Positions 18,148 to 25,820 of a DNA stretch of 64,000 nucleotides are shown one piece after another. How positions within the stretch are numbered: the stretch's first letter is position 1; each line of letters starts with the position of its first letter. The notes under the pieces are model-generated. The model was not told where the DNA came from and searched no databases. It worked only from the letters and a program-made list of their open reading frames with translations. The position numbers were made by a program, and so were the translations under genes. Origin of the DNA: Flavobacteriales bacterium (GTDB lineage: Bacteria > Bacteroidota > Bacteroidia > Flavobacteriales_F > PHOS-HE28); assembly GCA_016719225.1 (NCBI GenBank), contig JADKAN010000002.1:992001-1056000 (forward strand). The letters are read 5' to 3'.

Positions 18148-20315
18148 ACCGGTTGCTCGCGTTGATCGGGGCAGTGTGGGCGTGCGTCGTCTTACTGCAG
18201 GCACAGGAGATCCCGCCAGAAGTTCGCGATCTGATCGAGCAGCGCGTGGAGGCCATCGCTGACCAGCTTGGCGACGACAGTGATGTGGACCTGAGCTCGC
18301 TGACGGAACAATTACTGGACCGGCTCAACTATCCGTTGGACCTGAACCGCGCCACCGCACAGGACCTAGCGGACCTTTATATGCTCTCGGACATCCAGGT
18401 GAATGCGATACTGGACCACAGGCAGCGCTTTGGCAAGTTCATCAGCATTTATGAATTGCAGACCATCGATGCGTTGGACATGGCCACCTTGGAAGAAGTA
18501 CGCCCGTTCATCACCGTTCGTTCGGAAGGAGCATCGCGCACCTCTTTGAAGGAAATGCTGGCCAACGGCAGCCACGAGGTGCTGTTCCGCACCCAGATCA
18601 GCGTGCAGCAGCGCAAGGGTTTCCTCGGCGGCGGCGACCCGTTCAATTCCCCTTACACCGATCCGGACGGCGGTCCATTGCCGGATGTTAATGATCCGCA
18701 GGTGCTGGATTCGCTGCGGCAGAACAGCAAGGTGTATCTCGGCAGTCCTTGGAAATTGTACACACGATATCGCTTCCGTTACCGGCGCAACCTCAGTTTC
18801 GGGATCACTGCGGAGAAGGATGAAGGCGAAGAGTTCTTCAAAGGCACGCAGCCGAACGGCTTCGACTTTTACTCGGCACATTTGTTCATACGCGACATCG
18901 GGCCGGTGAAAGCGTTGGCACTGGGTGATTACCAAGCACAGTTCGGGCAAGGGCTCGTCTTCTCCAGCGGGCTTTCCTATGCGCGGAAATCGGCGTACAC
19001 CATGAACATCAAGCGCAACGCCGACGGGTTGACGCCCTATACCAGCGTGAATGAGAACCAGTTCATGCGCGGCGCAGGTGCCACAGTGGGCTTGGGCAAG
19101 TTCTTGGAGGCAACCGCCTTCATCAGTCACAAAAAACTGGATGGCAACGTAGCCATTGCGGATACGGTGTCGGGAGCGGACGCTACCGAGGCCGTGTTCA
19201 GTTCATTCCTGGAAGACGGCTATCACCGCACCTACAACGAATTGCGGAAGAAGCATAGCGTCGACGAATTCATCTATGGCGGTAACATGCGGTACCTGCG
19301 GCGCAATTGGAGCATCGGCGCCACTGCCGCGCATGAGGAATTCGGTAACACACTTCAGAAAAGCAGCGTGGTGCCCTACAACCAGTTCGAGTTCCAAGGC
19401 AAGGCGAACACCACCTATGGTGTGGATTGGAACGTCCTTTACCGGAACCTCACTTGGTTCGGTGAAGGTGCCCGAAGCGCCAACGGCGGCATGGCCGGTG
19501 TTACCGGTCTACTGGTCGCGCTGGACAAGAGGCTCTCGCTTGCCTTGCAATACCGCGACCTACAGCGTGATTTCCAAGGATTGTACAGCGCCGCTTTTTC
19601 AGAAAGCTCAAACCCTTGGAACGAACGCGGGCTTTACACGGGGTTGGAACTGAGGCCGACGCGCAAGTGGACGTTGAACGCTTATTTCGACCAGTTCACC
19701 TTTCCTTGGTTGCGCTACCAGACCGATGCGCTGAGTAACGGCTATGAAGTGCTGGGTCAGCTCACGTGGACGCCGAGCAAGAAAGTGCAGCTTTATGTGA
19801 AGGCGCGTAAGCAGGACAAGCCGAAGAATGCTGGATATGTCACAGAAGGCATATCACCCATCGTACCCACGGACCAGGTGAACTATCGGTTCAACGCCAG
19901 TTACAAGGTGAGTAAGGGCATCACTTTGCGGACGCGGATCGAAACGGTGGATTACCAACGCGGGGACAGCCCCGTAGAACACGGTTTCATGATCTATCAG
20001 GATGTGGTGCATCGCCCCTCAAAAGGCCGTTTGGAATTCACCGGCCGCTTGGCTTTGTTCTCCACCGACAGTTACGATGCGCGCATCTACGCCTTCGAAT
20101 CGGATGTGCCTGGCGTATTCAGTCTCCCACCCGTATACGGGCAAGGTCTACGGTGGTACGGCATGGTGCGTTGGTCCGTAGCGCGCGGTATCGATGTATG
20201 GGCGCGCTATGGGTCATGGGCATACCTGCACCAGGACGCGATCAGCTCGGGGTTGCAAGAGATCTCCGGTGATCGCAGGAGCGACCTGAAGCTGGAACTC
20301 CGCTTGAAGTTTTAA
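18144..20315 (+). CDS. Helix-hairpin-helix (ComEA-like) domain protein fused to a large outer-membrane barrel
   Basis: This 723-residue exported protein has a signal sequence (MNRLLALIGAVWACVVLLQA). An HhH region at about residues 55-120 follows (NRATAQDLADLYMLSDIQVN, then RQRFGKFISIYELQTIDALD, DMATLEEVRPF), with the tandem hairpins of ComEA-type domains. The last ~550 residues are aromatic-rich beta strands ending in DLKLELRLKF, typical of an outer-membrane barrel. This two-part layout is common and uncharacterised in Bacteroidota. A role in DNA or polymer handling at the outer membrane is speculation. It is coupled to the upstream PorV-like gene and overlaps a convergent small gene by 4 bp. 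Confidence 0.75.
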   Translation: MNRLLALIGAVWACVVLLQAQEIPPEVRDLIEQRVEAIADQLGDDSDVDLSSLTEQLLDRLNYPLDLNRATAQDLADLYMLSDIQVNAILDHRQRFGKFISIYELQTIDALDMATLEEVRPFITVRSEGASRTSLKEMLANGSHEVLFRTQISVQQRKGFLGGGDPFNSPYTDPDGGPLPDVNDPQVLDSLRQNSKVYLGSPWKLYTRYRFRYRRNLSFGITAEKDEGEEFFKGTQPNGFDFYSAHLFIRDIGPVKALALGDYQAQFGQGLVFSSGLSYARKSAYTMNIKRNADGLTPYTSVNENQFMRGAGATVGLGKFLEATAFISHKKLDGNVAIADTVSGADATEAVFSSFLEDGYHRTYNELRKKHSVDEFIYGGNMRYLRRNWSIGATAAHEEFGNTLQKSSVVPYNQFEFQGKANTTYGVDWNVLYRNLTWFGEGARSANGGMAGVTGLLVALDKRLSLALQYRDLQRDFQGLYSAAFSESSNPWNERGLYTGLELRPTRKWTLNAYFDQFTFPWLRYQTDALSNGYEVLGQLTWTPSKKVQLYVKARKQDKPKNAGYVTEGISPIVPTDQVNYRFNASYKVSKGITLRTRIETVDYQRGDSPVEHGFMIYQDVVHRPSKGRLEFTGRLALFSTDSYDARIYAFESDVPGVFSLPPVYGQGLRWYGMVRWSVARGIDVWARYGSWAYLHQDAISSGLQEISGDRRSDLKLELRLKF

Positions 20316-20530
20316 GGAGTAAGGGGAGGAGCCACCTGTTCGGTGGGTTCCGGGAATTTCGGATCGTTGTTGAAGCGGTTGTAGGCAATGACCGCTACAA
20401 CAACGCCTACGATCAAGAGAGCAATTATGATAACGAACATGCTCCGCGTAGCAGGTGCATCAGTTTCCATCGGCGGATGAAAGCCGGTATTGGTGTCCCG
20501 TTGATCCGTATTTGTATTTGTAGTCTTCAT
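20312..20530 (-). CDS. Small single-pass membrane protein, unknown
   Basis: This 72-residue product has a polar, Thr/Asn-rich start (MKTTNTNTDQRDTNTGFHPP), one hydrophobic helix (SMFVIIIALLIVGVVVAVIA) and a proline-rich tail (FPEPTEQVAPPLTP). Such short single-TM proteins are frequent in Flavobacteriales, and I know no function. It lies 11 bp after a proline-rich gene on the same strand and probably shares its transcript. Its stop overlaps the convergent HhH-barrel gene by 4 bp. Confidence 0.6.
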   Translation of the reverse strand: MKTTNTNTDQRDTNTGFHPPMETDAPATRSMFVIIIALLIVGVVVAVIAYNRFNNDPKFPEPTEQVAPPLTP

Positions 20531-20541
20531 CGTGAGCTTGT

Positions 20542-20742
20542 TCAGGTGGTTTCGAAGTTTGAATGAAGACCCTGCGGCCGGCTAGGCTTGGGATCAGCAG
20601 GATGTTGAGTGGGAGTTGACGGCGTATCCGGAGTACCTGGCCGTTCCACAGGGATCGTTGGCGGGGTCAACGGCACAGGCTTGGGTAAGGTCGGCTCGTG
20701 CGGTTGTTCCGCTGGGTCGGGTACACTATCGATCGCATCCAT
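20542..20742 (-). CDS. Small proline/threonine-rich protein, unknown
   Basis: From the ATG at 20740-20742 the 66-residue product reads MDAIDSVPDPAEQPHEPTLP and continues with PTIPVERPGTPDTPSTPTQH before a short basic tail. About a quarter of it is proline, with no hydrophobic helix or signal peptide, so it would be disordered. Longer starts at 20778 (MRTDNLYTSQCTMDAI) and beyond are possible. The main support is its tight spacing (11 bp) to the following single-TM gene and the lack of another reading. Low-complexity composition makes the call uncertain. Confidence 0.4.
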   Translation of the reverse strand: MDAIDSVPDPAEQPHEPTLPKPVPLTPPTIPVERPGTPDTPSTPTQHPADPKPSRPQGLHSNFETT

Positions 20743-21231
20743 TGTGCATTGGGAAGTGTATAGGTTATCTGTTCTCATGCGCCTTGTGTTCTTCATCCTT
20801 ATGAACCAAGCAAGTGCCACTATTCATTTTTGCCTTTGCATCGGGTAGCAACCTCAATGACAGCAATGGCTCTCGTCAATTACTCCGCGATAAGTCGTAG
20901 TCCCAAAAAAACCATTGCATGGGGCGCACATTGCCCGAATTGCATCGGATCCGCACACCTGAACAGGCGGAACGCGAAATTTCAAGGTGTAAAGGTCGAA
21001 GAGTGTTTTGGACGGGTACCGCTCCTACTATCCGATCGGGGAAATGACGCACTTCATCATCGATCCTCTTCCGTGCCAAGGTGGATGCGATCGATCGTCG
21101 CCCAAAGTGGGCACCACTTTGGGCTTGAACGCTTGCTTCTGTAACACATGTTGCTGCATCGGGAATGAACTGAAGTTTAACCGGCGCAAGGTTGCCAAGC
21201 GGTTTTCCGAACGCCACAATTCCTCGACACA
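20743..21231. other. Non-coding stretch with one strong hairpin
   Basis: I see no convincing gene in these ~490 bases. Open frames on both strands give Cys/Arg/His-rich translations without any family feature. The clearest structure is an 11-bp perfect inverted repeat, GCCCAAAGTGG (21100-21110) / CCACTTTGGGC (21114-21124), with a 3-nt loop and no U tract. The palindrome CGATCGATCG lies just before it. The region separates a minus-strand small-gene pair from a plus-strand small gene, so it may hold divergent promoters. Confidence 0.5.
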
Positions 21232-21486
21232 ATGGAGAACACGAAAGATCTGACCAAAAAGCCTACTACCACCCCGGACCACAAGCAGCAGACCACTGCT
21301 CAACATCAGCAGACCACCGGCCAGCACCATCAGAACACAGCTAAGCCCGGTGAGCGCGAACAGCCACAGGCCAAAGCAGGTGAGAAGCATCCACAGGATA
21401 AACACAATGAGCAGAAGCCTAACGCAGAGAGGAAGGAGCACCGCGAGCCAGAAGCTCAGTCCCATATGATGAAGCCAAAGGCTTAA
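21232..21486 (+). CDS. Small Gln/His/Lys-rich disordered protein, unknown
   Basis: This 84-residue protein starts MENTKDLTKKPTTTPDHKQQ and continues with repeated QQT/HQ units (TAQHQQTTGQHHQNTAKPGE), then a Lys/Glu/Gln-rich half. It has no hydrophobic segment and is expected to be fully disordered. The composition recalls bacterial stress hydrophilins, but no family is recognised. The gene is supported by a defined start, a clean stop and a strong terminator hairpin 16 bp after the stop. It is alone on its strand between two minus-strand units. Confidence 0.55.
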   Translation: MENTKDLTKKPTTTPDHKQQTTAQHQQTTGQHHQNTAKPGEREQPQAKAGEKHPQDKHNEQKPNAERKEHREPEAQSHMMKPKA

Positions 21487-21501
21487 GCTTATTCCAAATA
21501 G

Positions 21502-21535
21502 GAACAGCCCTGCAACGTGAGTTGCAGGGCTGTTC
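21502..21535. terminator. Bidirectional hairpin between convergent genes
   Basis: GAACAGCCCTGCAAC (21502-21516) and GTTGCAGGGCTGTTC (21521-21535) form a perfect 15-bp stem with a GTGA loop. It lies between the plus-strand gene ending at 21486 and fadE ending at 21585, so it can serve both. A run of T is weak on the plus side. Confidence 0.8.
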
Positions 21536-21584
21536 TGTTCTGCTGGATATGCAAAGGACTTATGTGCGTTGGATAGCTTAGTGA

Positions 21585-23393
21585 TCAGAAAGGGTTCTTA
21601 CCCGCAGCGATCACTTTCTTCGCAACCAAGCGGCGTGCCTTTACACTGTTGAAAGGCTGGTATTTCGTGAAGCGTTTGGCTCCCATCAACATGCCTTGCC
21701 GTTCATCACCTTCCGCGAAGGCACTTACGGCTTCCTTGGCATTCTTGTGGATACGGTCCGCCGCATCACGGATGAATACCTGTGCCATTGCAAGCTGTTC
21801 CGCCACCTCCGCTTCACCTTTCATGGATGCAGACTTCAGGGACCGCAGCAACACGCTTTCCGCGAGATAGGTATCGATCACCATGTCGCTGATGTGCATC
21901 ACGATCTCCTGCTCGTCGCCCAACCCGAGCCCTAGTTTCTGAGCAGCGCCGCCGGCAGCCATCAGCACGGCTTTCTTGAAACCATCGACCATTCGCTTCT
22001 CCTCCGCGAAAAGGCTTTCGTCCGGTTCGGGGAGATCCGGGATGCCCATGAGTCCTTCGGCAACTTTCATCGCCGGTCCCATCAGGTCCAATTGTCCTTT
22101 CATGGCACGCCGGAGAAGCATGTCCACTATCAGCAAGCGGTTGATCTCGTTGGTGCCTTCGAAGATGCGATTGATGCGGCTGTCGCGATAAGCACGCTCA
22201 ACGGGACTTTCTGCACTGTATCCCATCCCGCCATAGACCTGCACGGCCTCATCCGTCACGAAGTCGAGGCACTCGCTGGCCACCACCTTGAGTATGGCCG
22301 CTTCCACAGCGAATTCCTCTGCACCTTTCAACCACGCCTTGGCATGGTCCGCACCGGCGGCTTTGGCGCCTTGTATGGCCAGCTCCATATCGTTGGCGGC
22401 CCGGTAGACGGCGCTCTCGGTCACGTAGCAATAGATCGCCATGTCGGCGAGCTTCTGTTGGATCGCGCCGAAAGAACTGATCGCTTGGCCGAACTGCACG
22501 CGCTCATTCGCATACGTGATCGCCAGGTTCATGGTCTGCTTCGCTCCGCCCAACGCAGCGCCCGCCAGTTTGATACGGCCGATGTTCAGGATGTTCACAG
22601 CGATCTTGAACCCGTTGCCGCGCTCGCTCAGCATATTCTCAACAGGCACCATGCAGTCGTTGAAGAACACCTGCCGCGTGCTGCTCCCCTTGATACCCAT
22701 CTTCTTCTCCTCCGGGTTCAGCGTGATACCGCCGAAATTCTTCTCCACGATGAAGGCGCTAAGGTTCTTGTCCATCTCCCCGGTCTTCGGATCCACCACC
22801 TTGGCGAACACGGTGAAGATGTCGGCGAAGCCTCCGTTCGTGATCCACATCTTCTGGCCGTTGATCACATAGTGCTTGCCATCGGACGAAAGCGCAGCTT
22901 TCGTTTTGCCACTGTTCGCATCACTTCCTGCGCCCGGCTCTGTAAGGCAGTAGCACGCCTTCCATTCGCCGCTTGCCAATTTGGGGATGTACTTAGTACG
23001 TTGCGCATCGGTGCCGTAATACAACGTGGGCAATGTGCCGATGCCGGTGTGTGCTGCGATCGCGACGCTGAAGCTGTAACCCGCGCCGGTCATCTCCGTC
23101 ACCAGCATGGTGGTGATGAAGTCCTTTCCGAAACCACCGAGGTTTTCTGGTACGCTGATACCCAACAGACCCAGTTCCCCGGCTTTCACCAACAGGCTTT
23201 GCATGAGACCCTCCTCTTGATGGTCGATGCGCTCCACGTTGGGCCAAACATCCTGTTGCAGGAATTCCACGCAGGTCTGCGCGATCATGCGCTGCTCCTC
23301 GTTGAATTCCTCCGGGATGAAAATGTCCTGCGGGTCGCTTTCGCGGATCAGGAATTCGCCGCCTTGTAGGGCTTTCTTGCTTTCGGTGCTCAT
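21585..23393 (-). CDS. fadE: Acyl-CoA dehydrogenase (long FadE type)
   Basis: This 602-residue FAD enzyme carries out the first oxidation step of fatty-acid beta-oxidation. The start MSTESKKALQGGEFLIRESD at 23393 is followed by the classic acyl-CoA dehydrogenase domains. These include YCLTEPGAGSDANSGKTKAA (flavin/substrate strand), VINGQKMWITNGGFADIFTV and QVYGGMGYSAESPVERAYRD, then SRINRIFEGTNEINRLLIVD holding the catalytic Glu. The extra ~200-residue C-terminal helical domain makes it long, like Bacillus FadE (~594 aa). It lies 7 bp after fadA on the same strand and so is the last gene of the fadN-fadA-fadE locus. Confidence 0.94.
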   Translation of the reverse strand: MSTESKKALQGGEFLIRESDPQDIFIPEEFNEEQRMIAQTCVEFLQQDVWPNVERIDHQEEGLMQSLLVKAGELGLLGISVPENLGGFGKDFITTMLVTEMTGAGYSFSVAIAAHTGIGTLPTLYYGTDAQRTKYIPKLASGEWKACYCLTEPGAGSDANSGKTKAALSSDGKHYVINGQKMWITNGGFADIFTVFAKVVDPKTGEMDKNLSAFIVEKNFGGITLNPEEKKMGIKGSSTRQVFFNDCMVPVENMLSERGNGFKIAVNILNIGRIKLAGAALGGAKQTMNLAITYANERVQFGQAISSFGAIQQKLADMAIYCYVTESAVYRAANDMELAIQGAKAAGADHAKAWLKGAEEFAVEAAILKVVASECLDFVTDEAVQVYGGMGYSAESPVERAYRDSRINRIFEGTNEINRLLIVDMLLRRAMKGQLDLMGPAMKVAEGLMGIPDLPEPDESLFAEEKRMVDGFKKAVLMAAGGAAQKLGLGLGDEQEIVMHISDMVIDTYLAESVLLRSLKSASMKGEAEVAEQLAMAQVFIRDAADRIHKNAKEAVSAFAEGDERQGMLMGAKRFTKYQPFNSVKARRLVAKKVIAAGKNPF

Positions 23394-23400
23394 GGTCTTT

Positions 23401-24576
23401 TCAATTGAGGAGTTCGAACACGCTTGCTGCACCTTGTCCGGTACCGACGCACATGGTCACCACGCCATACTTCTGTTTTCTACGACGCATTTCATTGAAC
23501 AGTTGGACGGATAGCTTCGCTCCCGTGCATCCCAAGGGATGTCCAAGGGCGATCGCGCCACCGTTCACGTTCACGATATCAGGGTCCAGGCCCAGCTCGC
23601 GGATCACCGCCAGTGACTGCGACGCGAAGGCCTCGTTCAGCTCGAACAGCTCGATGTCCTTCAGCTTCAGGCCAGCCTTCTCGATCGCCTTCGGTACCGC
23701 CGCGATCGGACCGACGCCCATGATCCGCGGTGGCACACCGGCCACGTGGTAGGAGAGGAGGCGCGCGATCGGTCTTACGTTCAATTGCTTCAACAGGCGC
23801 TCGCTCACCACCAGCACGAATGCAGCGCCATCACTTGTCTGCGAGGAATTGCCTGCGGTCACGGTGCCCTTCGGGTCGAATACGGGCTTCAGTTTAGCCA
23901 GTCCTTCCAATGTGCTAGCGCGTGGACCCTCATCGGTGTCAACCACGTACTTCTCCACTTGGCGCTTCTCTTTTTCGTCGAGGAACACGCGCTCCACTTC
24001 GAAGGGCACGATGTCCTCCTTGAAACGTCCGTCGGCGATGGCGGCGAGTGCCTTCTCCTGGCTCCTAAGTGCGAACGCATCCTGGTCCTCGCGCGTCACG
24101 TTGTACTCGCGTGCCACGGCTTCGGCGGTGAGGCCCATGCCCCAATACCACGTGGGATGTTCCAGCGCCACCTTCGCGTTCGGCACGATGCGCCAGCCAC
24201 CGAAAGGGATCGGGCTCATGAATTCCACGCCCCCGGCGATGATGCAATCGGCCATGCCGCTGTGGATCTTGGCGCTCGCAATGGCGATGGTCTCGCTGCC
24301 GCTGCTGCAATAGCGGTTCACCGTCATGCCCGGCACCTTCTCATTGTTCAGGCCCATCAAGCTGATCAAGCGGCCGATGTTCAGGCCCTGCTCGGCCTCG
24401 GGCGTCGCGTTGCCCACGATCACATCGTCCACCTGGTCGCTGGTGAGGTTCGGCACGGAGGCCATCAGGTGTTTGATCACGTGCGCCGCGAGGTCGTCCG
24501 GGCGGGTGAAACGGAATTTGCCGCGGGGGGCTTTTCCTACTGCGCTGCGAAATCCGGCGATGATGTATGCGTTCAT
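23401..24576 (-). CDS. fadA: Acetyl-CoA C-acyltransferase (3-ketoacyl-CoA thiolase)
   Basis: The 391-residue thiolase cleaves 3-ketoacyl-CoA with CoA to acetyl-CoA. The nucleophilic cysteine is Cys90 in VNRYCSSGSETIAIA, the catalytic His is in NGGAIALGHPLGCTGAK, and the second Cys is in MCVGTGQGAASVFELLN at the C-terminus. The ATG at 24576 gives the standard opening MNAYIIAGFRSAVGKAPRGK. In Bacteroidota and Bacillus this gene normally follows the bifunctional fadN directly. Here ~1.5 kb of unrelated DNA separates it from fadN, while fadE follows by 7 bp. It may therefore depend on readthrough or on a promoter inside the islet. Confidence 0.95.
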   Translation of the reverse strand: MNAYIIAGFRSAVGKAPRGKFRFTRPDDLAAHVIKHLMASVPNLTSDQVDDVIVGNATPEAEQGLNIGRLISLMGLNNEKVPGMTVNRYCSSGSETIAIASAKIHSGMADCIIAGGVEFMSPIPFGGWRIVPNAKVALEHPTWYWGMGLTAEAVAREYNVTREDQDAFALRSQEKALAAIADGRFKEDIVPFEVERVFLDEKEKRQVEKYVVDTDEGPRASTLEGLAKLKPVFDPKGTVTAGNSSQTSDGAAFVLVVSERLLKQLNVRPIARLLSYHVAGVPPRIMGVGPIAAVPKAIEKAGLKLKDIELFELNEAFASQSLAVIRELGLDPDIVNVNGGAIALGHPLGCTGAKLSVQLFNEMRRRKQKYGVVTMCVGTGQGAASVFELLN

Positions 24577-24590
24577 GTTGATGGGTGTGC

Positions 24591-24914
24591 TTATGTCTTT
24601 GGTTTCTTCTTGCCTACTGCTACCAGCCCGATCGCACCGGTGGCGTCGATCCATTTCTTCACCGAGAGATAGAAACTGTTGCGGCCGGCCGCGTTTCCAA
24701 TTCCCTCGAATTCGAGGGAATTGAAGGCGGCGTTGTTCAACTGCTCCCACACGCCGAGGAACAGTACCGTGTCCTTATTACGCAGCCATTGCTCAATGAG
24801 CGCGCTCCCGCCATCGAAGCCTTGCACCATGTCGGTGAGGGAGATGTAGTCCTGCTCGTGCCGCTCCACCACAGTCACTGAGACCCCTTTGACGTTGATC
24901 GCGCGCTTCTTCAT
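24591..24914 (-). CDS. KilA-N domain protein, truncated
   Basis: The 107-residue product begins MKKRAINVKGVSVTVVERHE. It contains the KilA-N core (YISLTDMVQGFDGGSALIEQ, WLRNKDTVLFLGVWEQLNN, LEFEGIGNAAGRNSFYLSVK) and stops soon after KWIDATGAIGL. Intact chromosomal KilA-N proteins of Bacteroidota run to ~270 residues. The part after this point is missing and is replaced by VAVGKKKPKT, so the gene is cut short. KilA-N is a DNA-binding domain from large DNA viruses and phages. It lies 14 bp before fadA on the same strand, and a 26-bp perfect palindrome falls inside its coding sequence. It may still be expressed as a minimal DNA-binding module, or be a decaying fragment. Confidence 0.8.
   Translation of the reverse strand: MKKRAINVKGVSVTVVERHEQDYISLTDMVQGFDGGSALIEQWLRNKDTVLFLGVWEQLNNAAFNSLEFEGIGNAAGRNSFYLSVKKWIDATGAIGLVAVGKKKPKT
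24698..24723. repeat. 26-bp perfect palindrome inside the KilA-N gene
   Basis: CAATTCCCTCGAA followed directly by TTCGAGGGAATTG is a perfect 26-bp palindrome with no spacer. A second palindrome, GCGGCCGGCCGC (24681-24692), lies 5 bp to its left. The sequence encodes the conserved NSLEFEGI stretch of KilA-N, so coding constraint explains part of it. A dimeric DNA-binding site is possible. Confidence 0.9.
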
Positions 24915-24948
24915 CTGCACACTGAGCTTATCAAAGTGTTGGGCGTGC

Positions 24949-25038
24949 CCCGGCTCAAAAGCAGCCGGGTCGGGCTATCCGCTGCAAGTCCTCGGCCTGA
25001 AGACAGGCCTCCGGGCTTTCCGCTGCTATCCCTCACGC
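24949..25038. repeat. Direct-repeat and hairpin element (attC-like or interspersed-repeat candidate)
   Basis: The element holds a 15-bp near-direct repeat, CGGGCTATCCGCTGC (24971-24985) and CGGGCTTTCCGCTGC (25012-25026), with one mismatch and starts 41 bp apart. It also has a hairpin CCCGGCT/AGCCGGG (24949-24955, 24963-24969) and a hairpin GGCCTG-AAGA-CAGGCC (24994-25009). It ends with CTATCCCTCACGC. It lies 12 bp beyond the stop of the orphan gene at 25050 and ahead of the KilA-N fragment. From memory, similar sequences recur between genes in Flavobacteriia; I cannot verify that here. Confidence 0.6.
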
Positions 25039-25049
25039 GAAGTGCGGTG

Positions 25050-25820
25050 CTATGCATTCCCGACTGGAGCATTGGTTGGGGTTGTGAGAAGTTGTCGGTA
25101 GATTGCCATCGATTTATCAAGTGAATCTTTCTGACCTAGCATTTCCAAACAGCTACTGAGAAGAAGAGTTGCCAGCCTCAGAACTGATTTGAAACGTGAT
25201 TCAGCTTTCTTGCAATCCAGAGCTCGGGTCAGCTGATACGCATACCATCCCAAATGCTCATACTTACTGTAGTAGATCCAGATGTCATATGATCTGCGAA
25301 GTTCAATTGACCAGGGGTCATCCTTTTTTGAGGCTATGAGCTTTTTGATGATAGAGGTGCTTCCAGGAAAAGGCTCGGGCTTGTATTCATCCACGTAGTT
25401 CCTGATCAGTTTGAACATGCTATCTGGCATAGCTTGGATGTCGTTGTATTCAATGGCTTCTTCGGTCGTTATCAAGTTCGATTCAGCATATAGCTTAATG
25501 ACCATATCAGTCCTCTTGAGGTCATCGTAATACAGTGCATACAAGTTTTCGTGAAGGTTTTCCTCGGTGGTCGACAGTTTGATGAGGAATCCTGTTGTGA
25601 TGACATCCGATAGGATGTTTCTGCAGATGAGACCAATGGAATGATCATGGCGCAGTGCGTCGTCTTTGATGAGCACCTCAAGCGTGCCGAGGCTGGACTC
25701 AAGCCGTTCCAGTACAAGTCTGAAGGTGAAACGGACGGGAAAGCTCTCATGCTCCCCAGCCGTGGCTAGCACAGGCCGTGCGATACCACGCAGCACACTT
25801 ATGGCTACTGTCGTTTCCAT
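25050..25820 (-). CDS. Hypothetical helical protein, 256 aa, islet cargo
   Basis: I do not recognise this protein. It starts METTVAISVLRGIARPVLAT, has no signal peptide or membrane helix, and looks almost all alpha-helical. Charged repeats include LIKDDALRHDHSIGLICRNI, then LSTTEENLHENLYALYYDDL and RRSYDIWIYYSKYEHLGWYA. The general look (long helices, conserved R/H/Y in the first third) recalls HEPN-like or DUF5677-type proteins, but no decisive motif was found. Its codon use is AT-richer than the genes around it. It lies between fadN and fadA with a structured element immediately after its stop, like the cargo of a cassette. Confidence 0.7.
   Translation of the reverse strand: METTVAISVLRGIARPVLATAGEHESFPVRFTFRLVLERLESSLGTLEVLIKDDALRHDHSIGLICRNILSDVITTGFLIKLSTTEENLHENLYALYYDDLKRTDMVIKLYAESNLITTEEAIEYNDIQAMPDSMFKLIRNYVDEYKPEPFPGSTSIIKKLIASKKDDPWSIELRRSYDIWIYYSKYEHLGWYAYQLTRALDCKKAESRFKSVLRLATLLLSSCLEMLGQKDSLDKSMAIYRQLLTTPTNAPVGNA

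Noticed and set aside
20876..21232. A 118-codon minus-strand frame in the gap before the Gln/His-rich gene
   Set aside because: It has no hydrophobic or domain pattern, odd Cys/Arg content, no spacing logic with neighbours, and it crosses a strong hairpin.
22092..23369. A 425-codon open frame antisense to fadE
   Set aside because: It has a shadow composition rich in His and Leu with no family match, whereas fadE on the other strand is complete.
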